NCBI GenBank assembly: GCA_021796375.1
Contig: JAJYJF010000129.1
Coordinates: 1 to 6,599, forward strand
DNA length: 6,599 nucleotides
DNA from: Chloroflexota bacterium
GTDB taxonomy: Bacteria; Chloroflexota; Anaerolineae; Anaerolineales; Anaerolineaceae
Reading direction: 5' to 3'
How positions within the stretch are numbered: position 1 is the stretch's first letter; each line of letters starts with the position of its first letter. This document shows, in pieces, positions 5,391 to 6,599 of this stretch. The notes below the pieces were generated by a model. That model was given only the letters and a program-made list of their open reading frames with translations, ran no database searches and had not been told where the DNA came from. A program made the translations under genes and the position numbers.

Positions 5391-5538
5391 TGACGAGCAT
5401 GCCGTCCTCGCCATTTGGGCACCCTCCGGGTGAAGAGGATGCCAATGCGCTCGCGCAGCGGGCCGTCCGTGCGGAAGACCTTCTATTTTGGGGCTTGCAA
5501 AGAACCAGCGCTCCGGCTTTTTCACCAACCTCCTCCCA
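5391..5538. other. Unassigned intergenic stretch before pncB
   Basis: No convincing gene is present. A hairpin CACCC-TCC-GGGTG (5420-5432) lies inside an outer pairing of GTCCTC (5404-5409) with GAGGAT (5435-5440), so the structured region may extend beyond the repeat-like element. A 38-codon plus-strand reading frame from ATG 5445 to TGA 5559-5561 has GAGG at suitable spacing, but its product is basic, low in recognisable features and overlaps the pncB promoter; I do not call it. Confidence 0.4.
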
Positions 5539-5568
5539 TTGAGAGCAGGATGATTTTTTGAGTACAAT
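5539..5568 (+). promoter_or_regulatory. Promoter for pncB
   Basis: TTGAGA (5539-5544; 5 of 6) and TACAAT (5563-5568; 5 of 6) are separated by 18 bp, predicting transcription from about 5575 and a leader of about 74 nt. The octamer AGTACAAT (5561-5568) recurs at 5620-5627, where it lacks a -35 and may be a second, weaker start. Confidence 0.6.
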
Positions 5569-5648
5569 CGGGGATAGAAACGGCGCGGATTTCATCCGGC
5601 GCTGGAATTTCTTGATCGCAGTACAATAACGGTGAGAGAGGGAGATGA
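5569..5648 (+). other. pncB leader with bulged hairpin and second TACAAT box
   Basis: GCGC-GGAT (5583-5590), loop TTC, and ATCC-G-GCGC (5594-5602) form an 8-bp stem with one bulged G. A second AGTACAAT follows at 5620-5627. The Shine-Dalgarno region GAGGGAG (5638-5644) precedes the start codon. A known NAD-related riboswitch or NiaR/NrtR operator was not recognised. Confidence 0.35.
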
Positions 5649-6599
5649 ATGACCGAGTATAACCGTTCGCTTGCCCAGGGGATCCTGTTTACCGACTTTT
5701 ACGAGCTGACCATGGCTCAGCTGTATTACCGCAACGGCATTCACGAGCAGCCCGCGCTTTTCGAGCATTTTTTCCGCAGCTACCCGGATTACGGGCAGCA
5801 CAAAGCAGGCTACTGCATCAACGCGGGTCTGGGCTGGTTCGTCGAATGGATGCAGTCGGTCCATTTTGGCGATCAGGAGATCGAATACCTGCGCGGCCAG
5901 ACCAACCGGACCGGCAGCCGGATCTTCGACGACGACTTTTTGGGATGGCTGCGGAAGAACGGCGGCTTCGAGGGCCTCGACCTCTCGGCGATCCCGGAAG
6001 GGCGGGTGGTACACCCGGTGGTGCCGCTGACCGTCGCCCGCGGGCCGCTGGCGATGACGCAGATCCTGGAGACCGCCCTGCTCAACCAGCTCAACTTCCA
6101 GACCCTGATCGCCACCAAGGCCGCCCGGATCCGCGAGAGCGGGCGCGGGCAGTTGCTGATGGAGTTCGGTATGCGGCGCGGGCAGGGGTACGGGGCGAAT
6201 GCCGGGGCGCGCGCCGCCCTGATCGGCGGCGCCGATTTCACCTCAAACGTCGGCATCTCCGCCCTCCTGGGCTACCCGCCGAAGGGCACCCAGGCTCACA
6301 GCATGGTCCAGGCCTTCATGGCGCTGGGCGAGGGCGAGCTGGCGGCTTTCCGCGCCTACGCCGAGGTCTACCCGGACGACTGCCTGCTGCTGGTCGATAC
6401 GATCAACACCCTGGAGAGCGGCATCCCCAATGCCATCCGGGTCTTCGAGGAGCTCAAGCGAAAAGGGCACCAGCCGGTCGGCGTCCGCCTGGATTCGGGC
6501 GACCTGGCTTTCCTGACCATCCAGGCGGCGCGCATGCTGGATGAAGCCGGTTTCCCGGATACGAGCATCGTCTGGTCCAACGAGCTGGACGAGCTGATC
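5649..6599 (+). CDS. pncB: Nicotinate phosphoribosyltransferase, N-terminal 317 residues, runs off window end
   Basis: An uninterrupted frame from ATG 5649 to the window end encodes 317 residues of a nicotinate phosphoribosyltransferase, which joins nicotinic acid and PRPP (with ATP stimulation) to give nicotinate mononucleotide in the Preiss-Handler NAD salvage pathway. Motifs in order: [15 protein letters not shown] (13-27), [12 protein letters not shown] (116-127), [22 protein letters not shown] (139-160), [11 protein letters not shown] (170-180), GADFTSN (194-200), the active-site His in GTQAHSMV (H217), [12 protein letters not shown] (247-258) and VRLDSGDL (279-286). Family members are about 430-490 residues, so roughly the last third is missing. 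The start is set by GAGG (5638-5641) 7 nt upstream; the nearby ATG at 5645 is out of frame. It has its own promoter and is not coupled to the upstream operon. Confidence 0.93.
   Translation, partial: MTEYNRSLAQGILFTDFYELTMAQLYYRNGIHEQPALFEHFFRSYPDYGQHKAGYCINAGLGWFVEWMQSVHFGDQEIEYLRGQTNRTGSRIFDDDFLGWLRKNGGFEGLDLSAIPEGRVVHPVVPLTVARGPLAMTQILETALLNQLNFQTLIATKAARIRESGRGQLLMEFGMRRGQGYGANAGARAALIGGADFTSNVGISALLGYPPKGTQAHSMVQAFMALGEGELAAFRAYAEVYPDDCLLLVDTINTLESGIPNAIRVFEELKRKGHQPVGVRLDSGDLAFLTIQAARMLDEAGFPDTSIVWSNELDELI

Noticed and set aside
5500..5530. Intrinsic terminator suggested by GC-rich sequence followed by CTTTTT
   Set aside because: The sequence before the T-run forms only a 3-bp stem.
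5281..5595. 104-codon minus-strand reading frame covering the intergenic region
   Set aside because: Its sequence is a translation of palindromic repeat DNA with no domain, and it runs opposite to the pncB promoter.

Overview
The window is a GC-rich (roughly 60-65% in genes) bacterial chromosomal segment carrying central-carbon and cofactor metabolism genes. I see no integrase, transposase, phage, CRISPR or toxin-antitoxin gene. Several promoters have TACAAT or TATATT -10 boxes close to the genes. The class I (iron-sulfur) fumarase is a two-subunit enzyme, and a dispersed-repeat-like element begins with GTCATCCTGA. Together these fit an anaerobic or facultative bacterium, and the style resembles Chloroflexota (Anaerolineae). 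That assignment is inference, because no marker gene is present.

Layout. (1) Positions 1-80, minus strand: the first 26 codons of a probable ATP-dependent phosphoenolpyruvate carboxykinase (PEPCK). Its leader is about 200 nt long, with a strong promoter (285-313) and a 17-bp operator-like palindrome just inside the transcribed region. (2) 464-1075, plus: a flavin-binding protein of the pyridoxamine 5'-phosphate oxidase (Nim-like) family, with its own promoter. (3) A perfect 20-bp palindrome (1084-1103) separates it from a convergent minus-strand pair, 2654 to 1147, encoding the alpha and beta subunits of a class I fumarate hydratase (or the closely related tartrate dehydratase). (4) A 409-nt divergent control region with back-to-back promoters lies between the fumarase genes and a plus-strand operon, 3064-5240. 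The operon encodes an HpcH/HpaI-family aldolase, a MetH-type homocysteine S-methyltransferase domain protein and a GNAT acetyltransferase, with a 4-nt overlap and then a 15-nt gap. (5) 5241-5648 is non-coding: a palindrome-rich repeat-like element, then an unassigned stretch, then the promoter and leader of (6) nicotinate phosphoribosyltransferase (pncB), which starts at 5649 and runs off the window end.

Functionally, PEPCK and fumarase both act around C4 dicarboxylates (malate/fumarate/oxaloacetate to PEP), and pncB makes nicotinate mononucleotide for NAD synthesis. The aldolase-methyltransferase-GNAT operon has no obvious single pathway. I do not see a clearly new biological system. The items most worth a second look are the PEPCK leader and operator, the structured element at about 5271-5390, and the aldolase/methyltransferase pairing.
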